From a bacterium (GTDB lineage: Bacteria > JALSQH01), in contig JALSQH010000051.1 in NCBI GenBank assembly GCA_026985515.1, positions 1 through 17,412 on the forward strand: a DNA stretch of 17,412 nt. The letters run 5' to 3'. The notes beneath the pieces were generated by a model. It had not been told where the DNA came from, did no database searches, and saw only the letters and a list, made by a program, of their open reading frames with translations. Both the position numbers and the translations under genes were made by a program. This document shows positions 1 through 7,143 of the stretch, piece after piece (the first letter of the stretch is position 1; each line of letters starts with the position of its first letter).

Positions 1-1779
1 TTTCAAATCATAGAGTCCCTGAAAAGGATCAATTAATTCTCCAAAATCATCGGGATTTAATGAGATAGCCATTGCATTTATGGTGAAGTCTCTCCTGTAG
101 AGATCCTGATAAAGGGTTCCCTTTGTTACAACAGGGTAGGAGATATTTTCAGGAGTATAATACTCAATTCGGGCTGTTGAAAGATCAATGTGAAAATCTC
201 CATTAAAGTGAAGGCGTGCTGTACCAAACCTCTCCCACTTCTTTACTCTGATGCCTCTTTCCCTGGCGAGAAGTTCTGCAAGTTCTATAGCGTCACCTTC
301 AACAACGATGTCTACATCGTAATTCTCCCTTCTCAAAATCAGATCCCTGACAAATCCACCCACCAGATATGCCCTCATACCAGACTGAACTGCAGTTTCC
401 CCCACTTCTTTTATCACTTCAATCAATTCTTTTTTAAGAGAGGTTTCCAGAAGAGATTTTAAATTCTTTTTCTTCACATTTGAAAGATCACGAAAGGAGT
501 CAGGCTCTGAGAAAAGGTGTTTAAGTAACTCCTTTCGGGTTATACCCCCGGCAGGAAACCCATCTTTAACCACAGGGACAAATCTCTGCCCCTTCTTCAT
601 CATGATCTCTTTCACCCTGGAAACAGGATCTTCGGGAGAAACAATTTCTATGTCTCTTATCATGAAGTCCCTTACTTTTGCTTTTCCGAGATTGTGATAG
701 AGAAGTTTATCAACAATCTGACGGGATAGAATACCTGAAAGCCTGCCCCTGCTGTTTATAACGGGCAAAACATTAAAATTATACTTCCCAAAGATCTCAC
801 CAGCATCTTCTATGGACCTTCCCTCACCAATGGTTACCAGATTGGAAAACATAATGTCTCCTGCTTTGACCTCTTCCTCTTCCCTCCTTTCTATTGCGTT
901 CTTCAAAGCTTTCAAGGCTTCAGGTAATGAGAGATTCTGAAGAACAACCGATGCCGCACTCCTGTGTCCCCCGCCGCCAAGTCTGCCGAGCACCTCAAGG
1001 ACGCTGTACTCTCTGTTTCTGCTCCTTCCAATGATTTGAATCTTTTCACCTGACTGGAGAAGCACAAAAGCTGCATCTAATTCCATCGCTGAAAGATAAT
1101 GATTCATCACAAGGGAAATATCTGGAATATACCTTTCAAGTTTGAGAATAACAATTCCAATGAGAAAATTACCGCTTCTTATTACCTCCCCCTCATTTAT
1201 CATCTCCTGAAGAAGTTCTATCTGGGGAGGCTGAAGAGTGAATTTCACATACCTTGTTACTACCTCCAGATCCGCTCCCTTTCTCATAAGGAAAGCAGCA
1301 GCTTCAAAGTCTTCGGGAGTAACATCACTGAATGAAAGATATCCCGTATCTTCATATATACCAGCAAGCAACGCAGTGGCAATTTCAGAAGGTATTTCTA
1401 CTCCCTTTTCTCTCAGGAGAAGAGAGACAATAGTGGAAGTTGAACCCGTCTCTGCTGTAACTCTGGTAATATTCAGGTTACCGGGTAGATTACCTTCCGG
1501 GTGATGATCAATGATGACTATTTTTTTATCTGAGAAATCAAATGGGCAATCAATTCTCTTCAGGGAAGAAGTATCAACAATCACGATCTGCTCAACTTCC
1601 TCCTCTATATCACTATCAAGAATATCAGCAAAAAAATCCCTTATAAAATTCCTCAGAGGCTCCTCCACTTCCCGGGGAAGAAGCACCCTGCTATTTTCGT
1701 AAAGTAATGTGGCCCCCACAGCACTTCCAAAAGCATCAAAATCTGTATGGATGTGGGGGCATATTACAGTAATTCCCAT
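1..1779 (-). CDS. DHH-CBS-CBS-tRNA nucleotidyltransferase fusion (partial, 3' end outside window)
   Basis: My translation gives 593 codons with no stop before the left edge, so the C-terminal RNA-binding part is missing. Residues 1-300 are a DHH/DHHA1 phosphoesterase: HxHxDxD at 9-15, VDTSS near 75, DHH at 91-93 and GGGGH at 268-272. Two CBS domains follow, starting near 306 and 369. From about 465 comes the head of a class II poly(A) polymerase/CCA-adding enzyme, with GGFVRD at 474-479 and the metal-binding pair D488/D490 in a DVDIVVEGD motif. This order is known in bacteria with split CCA- and A-adding enzymes, where such proteins act in tRNA 3'-end maturation; which base this one adds cannot be read here. 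The ATG at 1779 overlaps the stop of glutamate dehydrogenase in a TGATG junction, so translation is probably coupled. The CBS pair may sense adenine nucleotides and the DHH part may hydrolyse a nucleotide or RNA end; both are inference from the families. Confidence 0.9.
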   Translation of the reverse strand, partial: MGITVICPHIHTDFDAFGSAVGATLLYENSRVLLPREVEEPLRNFIRDFFADILDSDIEEEVEQIVIVDTSSLKRIDCPFDFSDKKIVIIDHHPEGNLPGNLNITRVTAETGSTSTIVSLLLREKGVEIPSEIATALLAGIYEDTGYLSFSDVTPEDFEAAAFLMRKGADLEVVTRYVKFTLQPPQIELLQEMINEGEVIRSGNFLIGIVILKLERYIPDISLVMNHYLSAMELDAAFVLLQSGEKIQIIGRSRNREYSVLEVLGRLGGGGHRSAASVVLQNLSLPEALKALKNAIERREEEEVKAGDIMFSNLVTIGEGRSIEDAGEIFGKYNFNVLPVINSRGRLSGILSRQIVDKLLYHNLGKAKVRDFMIRDIEIVSPEDPVSRVKEIMMKKGQRFVPVVKDGFPAGGITRKELLKHLFSEPDSFRDLSNVKKKNLKSLLETSLKKELIEVIKEVGETAVQSGMRAYLVGGFVRDLILRRENYDVDIVVEGDAIELAELLARERGIRVKKWERFGTARLHFNGDFHIDLSTARIEYYTPENISYPVVTKGTLYQDLYRRDFTINAMAISLNPDDFGELIDPFQGLYDLK

Positions 1780-3050
1780 CAATAACTTCCCCTCAACCTC
1801 TCAGCTTCAGCGAGTCTTGAGATAGCAATGGCGTAGGCAGATTTCCTCAAATCAATTCCTTCTCTCTTTGATAAATCAAGGACTGAGGTATAAGCCTTCC
1901 TGAGAATATTCTCCATCCGCTGGAAAAACTCCTCCTTTTCCCAGCGAAACTCCTGGAGATTCTGCACCCACTCAAAATAGGAACCGATCACTCCTCCTGC
2001 GTTGGCCAGAATATCTGGAACAATGGTCACCCTTCTTTCCAGAAGTATCTTTTCTGCGGTTGGTGTTATGGGACTGTTAGCCGCTTCTATTATCATTCTT
2101 GTTTTTATGTAATCCACATTCTTCTCCTTTGAAATCGCACCACCCAGGGCAGCAGGAATCAAAATATCCGTCTCGATTTTGAAAAGATCTTCTCTGTCCA
2201 GTACCTCAACACCCTCTGCCTCGTATCCCTTCAGCGTCCTGTTCTTTCTGTAGTACTCGTAAGCTTCCGGTATGTTAATTCCATCAGGCTTAAAAAGGGC
2301 AACATTGACATCACTAATAGCCACGATTTTTGCCCCCATTTGATGGAGAAATTTTGCCGCATTGGACCCCACATTACCAAAACCCTGAATGGCTATCCTT
2401 GCATTTTGTAATTCAATTCCAAAATCCTTTGCTGCAAGAGAAGTTATAAAGGCAACTCCCTTTCCGGTGGCCTCCTCCCTGCCCGGTGCCCCTCCAAGTG
2501 GAACAGGTTTACCTGTGACAACAGCAGGTGTGAATCCATGAGCCTTGCTGTACTCATCAAATATCCAGGCCATTACCTGCGCATTGGTGTTAACATCGGG
2601 AGCAGGAATATCCCTGAAAGGACCAAGGATGAGACCAATTCTCTGGGTGTATTTTCTCGTTAATCTTTCAAGTTCAGGAAGAGATAATTTTGATGGATCA
2701 ACAGTAACACCACCCTTTGCCCCTCCAAAGGGAATATCCATCAGAGCCGTCTTTAAACTCATAAGTGCTGCAAGACCCCTCACCTCAAATAGATCAACTT
2801 CTGGATGAAACCTGATTCCCCCTTTCATTGGACCCCTGGCTCCGTTGTGCTGAACCCTGTAACCAACAAATACCTCTATATCACCATTATCCATTCTCAC
2901 TGGAACTTCAACGGTAACCTCCCTGAAGGGGAAGAGAAGATCTTTTTTTTCAGAATAGGTTATTCCCGTGATTCTCATTGTCTCTTCAAACTGGATTTCA
3001 ACAATTTTATAAGGGTGCATGCTCTCTCCTCTTTTCTCCGGTGCCTTCAT
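1779..3050 (-). CDS. gdhA: Glutamate dehydrogenase (Glu/Leu/Phe/Val dehydrogenase family)
   Basis: The product interconverts glutamate and 2-oxoglutarate plus ammonia in the cytoplasm with NAD(P)H. At 423 residues it has the usual length of the short hexameric enzymes. Visible family motifs are PMKGGIRFHP (K76), SLKTAL (K100), GGAKGG (catalytic-type K112), PAPDVNT (catalytic-type D152), the Rossmann loop GFGNVG at 223-228, and NAGGVIGSYFEWVQN near the C terminus. Two starts are credible. The ATG at 3050 overlaps the upstream stop as ATGA and has a perfect AAGGAGGT just before it. The ATG at 3020 (residue 11) has its own GAGGAG site and begins MHPYKIVE, where most family members begin. The longer form is listed because of its SD and coupling. 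Cofactor preference cannot be decided by eye. With the M42 and M19 peptidases in the same operon, a catabolic role in amino acid use is likely. Confidence 0.95.
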   Translation of the reverse strand: MKAPEKRGESMHPYKIVEIQFEETMRITGITYSEKKDLLFPFREVTVEVPVRMDNGDIEVFVGYRVQHNGARGPMKGGIRFHPEVDLFEVRGLAALMSLKTALMDIPFGGAKGGVTVDPSKLSLPELERLTRKYTQRIGLILGPFRDIPAPDVNTNAQVMAWIFDEYSKAHGFTPAVVTGKPVPLGGAPGREEATGKGVAFITSLAAKDFGIELQNARIAIQGFGNVGSNAAKFLHQMGAKIVAISDVNVALFKPDGINIPEAYEYYRKNRTLKGYEAEGVEVLDREDLFKIETDILIPAALGGAISKEKNVDYIKTRMIIEAANSPITPTAEKILLERRVTIVPDILANAGGVIGSYFEWVQNLQEFRWEKEEFFQRMENILRKAYTSVLDLSKREGIDLRKSAYAIAISRLAEAERLRGSY

Positions 3051-3934
3051 AAGATACCTCCTTGTTTATTTGTTATTCTCCGGTAAAAAGCCTCAATCCT
3101 CAATTTTTCTCGCTCTTCAAAACCTGTACCACTCTTTATTTCAAGTGGAATAACATCAGAAGATAAACTCCCCCTGAGAATAATTTCATAATTCTGCCAG
3201 GGTGAAAGGGAGTAATAAAGATAAAAAAACCCTTCAATCTCCCTCTCCTCTGCCACTTCTCTATAAATACCCAATCTCTCCGCAGGAGAAGAAACCACTC
3301 CCGGATCCAGGAAAAATTTTTCATCTGAGAGAAGATATGGTAGCTCAATAAAAACTGGATTAAATAATCTGCACAACTCTCTGTAGAAGTCAGTGAAAGG
3401 TGGCAATTCTCCAAGGAGGCCAATTTTAGTTTTCCCACATTTAAAATCTTTTCCAGGATCTACAGTTACTCCCGAAATTGAAAATAGTTTTTCTGTAAAC
3501 TGTGAGAAATACTTTTCCTCTTCTCCTTTCAGGTACCTGTCCAGATTCAGAATTTTTTCCCGTATATTAACCCCTGAAGAATCAGATGGCAACCAGTTTT
3601 TCAATCTCTCCAGCTCCTGCTCAATACCAGGCATATATCTGAAAACAAAGAAATCAATCCCTTCCGTTTCAAGAACTGTTACTATTTCCCTCATATCTGC
3701 AGGAACACTGACAACGAATTTATCTATACCTTCCCTTCTGAGAATTGGAACCAGAATCTTCGCAATCAGTGGAGAAGTAAGTTCCACCCCTCCCTCTTCT
3801 CCTTCCTTCATCAGCAGATCAAGATAACTTTTGTACTTTTCAGCAAGCAGAGTCACCAATACAGGTTCAACCCTCCCCTCAAGTAAATTCAGTGGTACCA
3901 GTGAAATAAAACCAGCTTTAATCTTTTTCTCCAT
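3047..3934 (-). CDS. Divergent 2-hydroxyacyl-CoA dehydratase-like protein, probably without Fe-S ligands
   Basis: No firm family match can be made by eye for these 295 residues. The C-terminal half follows the pattern of the HgdB/BcrC-type dehydratase subunit: a GLLGELPP strand and loop near 172-179, an AERLGIYREVAEEREIEGFFYL stretch around 218-239, then SPWQNYE, a SDVIPLEI strand, and a closing RIEAF at 279-283. In true dehydratases the loop after the 'GVIY' strand carries a cluster-binding cysteine. Here the matching place is serine (S244 in SLSP). The only cysteines are C166 and C188, neither in an expected ligand position. It may be a non-catalytic or repurposed relative. The ATG at 3934 was chosen; an in-frame TTG directly before it is also possible. 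It overlaps the zinc-ribbon gene by 17 bases and gdhA by 4 (ATGA), so it belongs to the same operon. Confidence 0.45.
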   Translation of the reverse strand: MEKKIKAGFISLVPLNLLEGRVEPVLVTLLAEKYKSYLDLLMKEGEEGGVELTSPLIAKILVPILRREGIDKFVVSVPADMREIVTVLETEGIDFFVFRYMPGIEQELERLKNWLPSDSSGVNIREKILNLDRYLKGEEEKYFSQFTEKLFSISGVTVDPGKDFKCGKTKIGLLGELPPFTDFYRELCRLFNPVFIELPYLLSDEKFFLDPGVVSSPAERLGIYREVAEEREIEGFFYLYYSLSPWQNYEIILRGSLSSDVIPLEIKSGTGFEEREKLRIEAFYRRITNKQGGIL

Positions 3935-4208
3935 CAAGTAACTTCTTCAACAATTCATCTGGATCCACTTTCTTTCTCTTATTTCCAGGTGGAGTCTTCT
4001 TCGGTTTGAAATATTCACAGAAGTTTGAAGCCTCCTTATCTGCCACAAACTCGGCAGATGGTTCTCTGCACTGGTTATGAGCATAGGGATCATAAAACTC
4101 GCACTGAATACACGAGTGCAGATAACTTCCACACGATGGACAGACTGAATCTCTTCCCACATAATCAATATCTATTTTTTCACCACACACCTGACAGTAG
4201 ATAATCAT
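3918..4208 (-). CDS. Small Cys-rich zinc-ribbon protein
   Basis: The product has 96 residues and eight cysteines: CxxC at 5/8, CxxC at 23/26, CxxC at 33/36, then C47 and C64 within CREP and NFCEYF segments. The first two pairs make a classic zinc ribbon. The third pair plus C47 and C64 could form a second metal site. The tail from residue 68 is basic and proline-rich, then ends in an acidic/lysine-rich helix (DPDELLKKLLDG). I recall similar short proteins with a C-terminal NFCxYF signature in other bacteria, but know no function for them. Its ATG overlaps the M42 peptidase stop as ATGA, and its own end overlaps the next gene by 17 bases. A role in nucleic acid or protein binding is only a guess from the fold. 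Confidence 0.8.
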   Translation of the reverse strand: MIIYCQVCGEKIDIDYVGRDSVCPSCGSYLHSCIQCEFYDPYAHNQCREPSAEFVADKEASNFCEYFKPKKTPPGNKRKKVDPDELLKKLLDGEKD

Positions 4209-5281
4209 ATCTTCCAGTCCTCTGTACCATCGAGGGAGTATATGAACTCAACGAGCAATTTAACAGCGTTGTCCAGATCATCAATCTGCAGCATCTCTAC
4301 CGGGGAATGCATATATCTGAGAGGCACGCTCACCAGACCTGTGGCAACTCCAGCCTTTGTAAGTTGAATAACATTTGCATCTGTTCCTGTGCCTCTGGGT
4401 GCAGCTTCAATTTGTAGAGGGATTGAGTTTTTCTCTGCAACATTCAGGAATCTTTTAAAAACCTTTGGACTTATATTTGGACCACGCGACACCACCGGTC
4501 CATCACCAAGCTTCATTTCACCCACCTTTTTCATATCCACATCAGGCTGATCAGTGGCAAATGTAACATCAATGGCTATACCCACATCAGGCGAGATTCC
4601 GTAGGCAGCAGTTTTCGCTCCCCTCAAACCAATCTCCTCCTGAACACTGACAACACCATAGACAGTGTAAGCTGGTTTTTTACCCTCTCTTTTTATCCTT
4701 CTTCCTATCTCCCTGAGGGTCACAGCCACTACATAGGCACCCATCTTATCATCAAAGGCTCTTGCAACTACCCTGTTGTTAATTACATCCATCATACCCA
4801 CATCAACAACACCCACATCTCCTATTGATACATACTTTTCTGCATCCTCTTTATCTTTAGCACCAATATCAATGTACATATCTTCTATTTTTACAGCCTT
4901 CTCCCTGTCTTCAGGTTTTTGAAGATGAATGGGTTTTCTACCTATAACTCCTCTTACCCTGCCGTTTTTAGTAAAGAGGACAACCCTCTGTCCCATTATG
5001 TGCTGGGCATCCACTCCACCTACAGGAGCGAAATAGATAAACCCTTTTTCGTCAATATATCTGACCATTACACCAATTTCATCCATGTGACCTGAAAGCA
5101 TGATTTTTCTCTCACTCTCCCCCCTGATTACTCCCCACCTGTTGCCCATTACATCACCATCAACTTCATCCACAAAATCCTTTACACTATTCTCAAAGAT
5201 TCCTGCACACTCAGATTCATAGCCAGAAGGACATGCAGAAGATGTGAGTGCTTCCATTATCTCTCTATCCTCTTTCCACAT
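4205..5281 (-). CDS. M42 family metallo-aminopeptidase
   Basis: A 358-residue cytoplasmic M42 (FrvX/TET type) aminopeptidase that removes N-terminal residues from peptides; family members often form large tetrahedral particles. Family residues are in place: H65 and D67 in SGHMDEIG, the bridging aspartate D177 in RAFDDKMG, catalytic-type E215 and metal ligand E216 in QEEIG, D238 in AIDVTFATD, and H325 in YMHSPVE. The RGTGTDAN loop at 296-303 is also typical. The start is secure, with GGAGGT five bases before the ATG. The gene has its own extended -10 promoter candidate in the 57-base gap after the M19 gene. Some M42 proteins were annotated as endoglucanases, but that label is unlikely here. 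Substrate specificity cannot be read from the sequence. Confidence 0.95.
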   Translation of the reverse strand: MWKEDREIMEALTSSACPSGYESECAGIFENSVKDFVDEVDGDVMGNRWGVIRGESERKIMLSGHMDEIGVMVRYIDEKGFIYFAPVGGVDAQHIMGQRVVLFTKNGRVRGVIGRKPIHLQKPEDREKAVKIEDMYIDIGAKDKEDAEKYVSIGDVGVVDVGMMDVINNRVVARAFDDKMGAYVVAVTLREIGRRIKREGKKPAYTVYGVVSVQEEIGLRGAKTAAYGISPDVGIAIDVTFATDQPDVDMKKVGEMKLGDGPVVSRGPNISPKVFKRFLNVAEKNSIPLQIEAAPRGTGTDANVIQLTKAGVATGLVSVPLRYMHSPVEMLQIDDLDNAVKLLVEFIYSLDGTEDWKI

Positions 5282-5308
5282 AACTGACCTCCACCGGGGT
5301 TTTTAAAT

Positions 5309-5317
5309 AGTATAGCA
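5309..5317 (-). promoter_or_regulatory. Putative extended -10 promoter before the M42 gene
   Basis: Read on the minus strand this is TGCTATACT: a TATACT hexamer (5 of 6 to TATAAT) with the TG of an extended -10. The -35 position 17 bases upstream (CTGGAA) matches only weakly, which is common for extended -10 promoters. Transcription would start near 5302, leaving a leader of about 20 bases that contains the GGAGGT ribosome site. It would let the aminopeptidase and downstream genes be expressed apart from the genes to the right. Confidence 0.4.
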
Positions 5318-5338
5318 AAGTGCTGTTCAATTTCCAGT

Positions 5339-6337
5339 TTATCCCCCATAATACCTCTCCATAAACCTGAGGGCATTTTTCCAGAAGATACCTTCAATTT
5401 CCTCTCTGCTGAAACCCTCTTCTTCAAGAAATCTTCTCAATTTCTGGATCATTGAGGCATCTCTTATCTCTCTTACGGAAAAAATGTATCCATCAAAATC
5501 TGTTCCAATGGCAACATGCTCCGGACCTATTTTTTCCGAAATATACGCCGCAGTTTTTGCCCAGATTCTGGCAATGGAGAAAACACCCCCTCTCTTCAAA
5601 TACCATGGAAACATGATTATACCAATCAAACCATCCTTCCTGCCAATCTCCCTTATCTGCTCATCTGAAAGATTTCTCTCACTGTCGTTAAAGGCCCTCA
5701 CACCGGTATGGGAGACAAAAAGAGGCCCATTATATATACTGGCGACCTCAAAGAAACCTTTACTGGAAATATGGGCGAGATCAGGGACGATCCCTATCTT
5801 TTCCATCTCTCTTACAACTTCTCTACCGAAAGAGGTCAGACCATCATCCCTGTAAAGAAATTTAAAACTGCATGAACCCACAATCCTGTTTTTTACAAAA
5901 TGAGTAAGTGTAATATAAAAAACTCCCCTTTCCCTGAAAAGATGAAGATTCTCCACACTGTTACCAATGTGATGCCCACCCTCAATGGCAGGAACAGCAA
6001 CAATTCTGTCCCCTTTCTTAACAGCTTCAACAACTTCCTTACCACTTTTTGCAAGAACCATCCTTTCATTATTCTTCTCAACGAAGTGTGAAAGTGTATC
6101 AAGCTGAGCCAAAGCATCTTTAAAATAGTCAAGAAAAACCCCAAATATTCCAGGAACATAAACATCTGATACAATCACCCTGTACCCGCCCTCAGAGATT
6201 TTGGGCAAATCAAGCATATTTTTCAGAGGATTCCAGAAAAGAGGAGATGATACTCTTCTGCTGAGATCTTTCTTCAGATAGTGCAAATTTATCAGCATAT
6301 GTGAGTGGAGATCAATAACAGGTATTTTCCCTTCCAT
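5339..6337 (-). CDS. M19 family (renal-type) dipeptidase with an HxH first metal motif
   Basis: A 332-residue membrane-dipeptidase family protein, expected to cleave dipeptides (some members use D-residues) with a dinuclear zinc site. Matches are E119 in PAIEGG (bridging glutamate), H189 in DLAHIS, H210 in VSHTG, RN at 221-222, and D280 in IGTDFDG. The first motif is DLHSH (H11, H13), whereas classic renal dipeptidase has HxD. HxH is standard in the wider amidohydrolase superfamily and I recall it in some M19 branches, so activity may be kept. No signal peptide is seen, so the enzyme is probably cytoplasmic. The ATG at 6337 has AAGGAGGT five bases upstream; an in-frame ATG ten codons earlier has no such site. 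It lies 215 bases downstream of maf. Confidence 0.9.
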   Translation of the reverse strand: MEGKIPVIDLHSHMLINLHYLKKDLSRRVSSPLFWNPLKNMLDLPKISEGGYRVIVSDVYVPGIFGVFLDYFKDALAQLDTLSHFVEKNNERMVLAKSGKEVVEAVKKGDRIVAVPAIEGGHHIGNSVENLHLFRERGVFYITLTHFVKNRIVGSCSFKFLYRDDGLTSFGREVVREMEKIGIVPDLAHISSKGFFEVASIYNGPLFVSHTGVRAFNDSERNLSDEQIREIGRKDGLIGIIMFPWYLKRGGVFSIARIWAKTAAYISEKIGPEHVAIGTDFDGYIFSVREIRDASMIQKLRRFLEEEGFSREEIEGIFWKNALRFMERYYGG

Positions 6338-6360
6338 AAAAACCTCCTTGTTACAGTAAG

Positions 6361-6522
6361 TTAACATATACCAACATTCTGGTGTAAAAAAGATGTAGAA
6401 AACCTATCTATCTTTTCATACGACTCCTTAATCTCACTTGATTTTTTCTCAGGTTGCTCAATCTCTGTGCAGGTACAATCAGGCAATTTATAAAGAAGAA
6501 TCAGGCAGATAAAAAAATACAT
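6361..6522 (-). CDS. Possible 53-residue membrane-anchored or precursor-like peptide
   Basis: An open frame fills most of the 215-base gap between maf and the M19 gene. It starts with a strongly hydrophobic stretch (residues 2-11), then KLPDCTCTE with two cysteines, then a charged, helix-like tail and a final cysteine. This looks like a small anchored peptide, but no good SD precedes the ATG and the PDC sequence is a poor lipobox. A TTG seven codons upstream is an alternative start. It could also be untranslated sequence; I see no terminator hairpin or convincing promoter in the gap. Confidence 0.3.
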   Translation of the reverse strand: MYFFICLILLYKLPDCTCTEIEQPEKKSSEIKESYEKIDRFSTSFLHQNVGIC

Positions 6523-6552
6523 AGACACACCAGAGACTTCCAAAAAATAAAA

Positions 6553-7143
6553 CTACTTTTTATCTTTAAAGTAAATGAGCCCACACTTAATCATATCCTT
6601 TACCACCTGCGTCAGGGGAAGACCCACAACATTGGAATATGATCCCCTAACCGCCTCTATCATAAAGCTACCTATTCCCTGAACTGCATAGGCTCCCGCC
6701 TTATCGAGAGGTTCTCCAGTGGAAACATACCACTCTATTATTTCATCGCTCAAATTCATAATTTTTACCTTTGATTTCACACTTCTCCTGTAGAGTTTCT
6801 TTCCACACCAGAGGGCATATCCGGTGTACACCCTGTGCCAGTTACCTGAGAGCATTTTCAAAAATTCAACTGCTTCTTTTTCATCAGATGGTTTACCAAG
6901 AATTTTCCCATTTATGAATACCACCGTATCAGCGGTAAGGACAGGCATCTCACCATCCACTTTCCTTCTGACTGCCTCAAGTTTTTCAAGGGCGGCTCGT
7001 TTCACAAACTCCCATGGAGGTTCTCCTGGAGCAGGGGATTCATCAATCTCAGGTGTAATAATTCTGAACTTAAGTCCAATCATGGATAAAAGTTCGCTTC
7101 TCCTTGGCGAAGATGATCCAAGTACAAACTCTCTATTTTTCAT
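6553..7143 (-). CDS. maf: Maf-family nucleotide pyrophosphatase
   Basis: A 196-residue Maf protein, which hydrolyses non-canonical or pyrimidine nucleoside triphosphates (house-cleaning activity, historically linked to septum control). Motifs are SSSPRR at 10-15, the PEIDES segment at 31-36, the catalytic-type D72 in LTADTVV, GKP at 83-85, and the C-terminal KAGAYAVQGIGS stretch. These resemble the YhdE (dTTP/UTP) branch more than YceF, though I cannot be sure. The ATG at 7143 has AAAGGAG seven bases upstream; the in-frame TTG at 7149 sits too close to it. It overlaps the radical SAM gene by 11 bases. It probably rides in the operon rather than acting in the modification cassette. Confidence 0.93.
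   Translation of the reverse strand: MKNREFVLGSSSPRRSELLSMIGLKFRIITPEIDESPAPGEPPWEFVKRAALEKLEAVRRKVDGEMPVLTADTVVFINGKILGKPSDEKEAVEFLKMLSGNWHRVYTGYALWCGKKLYRRSVKSKVKIMNLSDEIIEWYVSTGEPLDKAGAYAVQGIGSFMIEAVRGSYSNVVGLPLTQVVKDMIKCGLIYFKDKK

Noticed and set aside
3136-3438. 100-codon minus-strand frame inside the dehydratase-like gene
   Set aside because: It overlaps a longer frame that fits the operon junctions on both sides and shows no recognisable features of its own.
6338-6552. A promoter or terminator in the maf-M19 gap
   Set aside because: TATATG and TTTACA stretches occur but not at workable spacing, and no GC-rich hairpin followed by a T run was found.
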